Shown here piece after piece: positions 14,583 to 15,290 of a stretch of DNA of 15,290 nt. Where the stretch lies: NCBI GenBank assembly GCA_937952305.1, contig CALFZO010000196.1, positions 1 through 15,290 on the forward strand, in the 5' to 3' direction. The position numbers and the translations under genes are program-made. Numbering within the stretch: position 1 is the first letter of the stretch; every line of letters begins with the position of its first letter. The DNA is from an uncultured Anaerolineales bacterium. GTDB taxonomy: Bacteria; Chloroflexota; Anaerolineae; Anaerolineales; UBA6663. The notes beneath the pieces are model-generated. The model saw nothing but the letters and a program-made list of their open reading frames with translations. It made no database searches and was not told where the DNA came from.

Positions 14583-15106
14583 GGTGGTATAACGACTATT
14601 GTGTAAAAGTGCGGGAGCCGGGTATCCTTGCGGGTTACCACACCACACGAGGACCCCATGACTCCCACACCAACCACACAAGATACCCAACCGACCACTC
14701 CCCGTCAAGCCGAGTTTCAGGCGCTGCTGCATGAGAAGATGCGCTTGGCCATCCGCTTGACCTTGGTGGACGTGCTCGAAGACGAAGTGACGGCCTTCAT
14801 TGGGGCGGCGGCCCTACCAACGCAGAGCCAGTCGCCGCGACCAGCGCAATGGCGCCTATCCCCGTGACTTGGGTACGACCGTGGGTCAACTGGAGGACCT
14901 GCCGGTGCCGCGCACGCGCAAGGGCTTTCGGACGCAACTGTTTGAGCGAGCGTTACCAGCGGCGGCAAGCCCAGTTGGATGCGGCCATCGGCGAGATGTT
15001 TGTCTTTGGCACGAGCATGCCCCGGGTGGGCGAAGTGGTCGAAACCCTCACCGGTCTGACGCTCAGCCCGGCCACCGTGTCAACATCGGTTAAACCGCCA
15101 TTCAGG
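14583..15106 (+). mobile_element. Decayed IS256-family element, left end and partial transposase
   Basis: ATTGTGTAAAAGT at 14598-14610 matches the inner part of the IS256-type terminal inverted repeat, placing the left end near 14583. A transposase reading frame begins 48 bp later. No right-end repeat is seen before unrelated glycosyltransferase sequence begins near 15110, so the element has lost most of its length through a deletion. The left boundary is approximate. Confidence 0.7.
14658..15106 (+). pseudogene. IS256-family (mutator-type) transposase, frameshifted and truncated
   Basis: The start is ATG at 14658 with AGGA 5 nt upstream. Three frames must be joined: frame A to about 14810 (LVDVLEDEVTAFIGAA), frame B about 14812-14945 (RRDQRNGAYPRDLGTTVGQL, then VPRTRKGFRTQLFER) and frame C about 14950-15090 (ERYQRRQAQLDAAIGEMFVF, then VGEVVETLTG and SPATVS). 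The first shift fits one extra G/C in GGCGGCCC near 14809-14812. The second fits a 4-bp tandem duplication (GAGCGAGC) near 14943-14950. The family's catalytic DDE domain, which lies further on, is absent: only about 145 of ~400 residues remain. The gene cannot make an active enzyme. Confidence 0.9.
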
Positions 15107-15109
15107 TGA

Positions 15110-15290
15110 CTTATATCACCGGCACTGACACTGGGGCTGGGCGCCTATCATGCCGCCGAGCGGCTCGGGGTGCCGGCCTTCTGGACCATGCCGTTCCCCA
15201 ATGGCCGGACGCGCGCCTTCCCCAGCGTCGCCTTTCCGGCGCTGCCGCTGGGCGGGGCGTACAACGCGCTGACCCATGCCCTGGGCGAGC
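15110..15290 (+). pseudogene. 5'-truncated sterol-glucosyltransferase-like (GT1) fragment, runs off the window
   Basis: From about 15110 an open frame reads GLGAYHAAERLGVPAFWTMP, followed by RTRAFPSVAFPALPLGGAYN and LTHALGE. This resembles the middle of the N-terminal half of UDP-glucose:sterol glucosyltransferase-type GT1 enzymes (GAYH.AE.LGVP......P..PTRAFP...FP....G..YN.LTH). The frame is closed just upstream by TGA (15107-15109), which is the last codon of the transposase frame. The N-terminal part is missing, so the gene was cut by the same event that truncated the IS. The rest lies beyond the window. The resemblance is good but short. Confidence 0.7.

Noticed and set aside
1..15290. tRNA, rRNA or CRISPR arrays
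   Set aside because: No tRNA cloverleaf, conserved rRNA stretch or regularly spaced direct repeats were seen on either strand.

Overview
The window is high-GC bacterial DNA except for one visibly AT-richer island (about 13,020-14,500). The mix of genes suggests Chloroflexota (Anaerolineae-like): a multi-GAF HD-GYP protein, two MalT-type ATP-dependent LuxR regulators of about 935 residues each, small membrane proteins, an HXXEE protein and a sterol-glucosyltransferase-like fragment. No 16S or other phylogenetic marker is present, so this placement is inference.

Layout. (1) 1-53 is a short AT-rich stretch that abuts, with an in-frame stop, a PAS domain caught in mid-fold. The rest of that gene (54-2945, +) is an otherwise intact PAS-4xGAF-HD-GYP signalling protein. 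(2) A minus-strand operon at 4925-2968 runs from a small alpha/beta protein (85 aa), through a four-TM/alpha-beta-hydrolase fusion, to a stand-alone four-TM protein resembling the fusion's N-terminus. (3) Two divergent MalT/LuxR-type regulators (5040-7844 minus, 7979-10786 plus) share a 134-bp intergenic region. (4) A plus-strand operon at 10902-12481 encodes a DUF4386-like membrane protein, a second small protein related to the 85-aa one, and a flavodoxin, preceded by a perfect 20-bp-arm palindrome. Each regulator is therefore followed, on its own strand, by an operon carrying a polytopic membrane protein and a member of the same small-protein family. The simplest reading is two related regulator-output modules placed back to back.

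(5) 12,482-13,074 has no intact gene. It holds a decayed C-terminal piece of another large regulator (minus strand, about 12,527-12,760) and an 86-bp imperfect inverted repeat resembling an integron attC site (12,928-13,013). (6) The AT-richer island carries a divergent TetR-type regulator and an HXXEE membrane protein. The plus-strand promoter between them is bracketed by two copies of the inverted motif CCGACA/TGTCGG, probable operators. (7) From about 14,583 there is a decayed IS256-family element: a left-end-like sequence and a transposase with two frameshifts, truncated after its N-terminal third. It is joined directly to a 5'-truncated glycosyltransferase that runs off the window.

The most interesting points are the paired regulator/small-protein modules, the TetR operator architecture, and the attC-like structure beside an island of foreign composition. 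The right end of the window, and probably its extreme left edge, have been rearranged by mobile elements.
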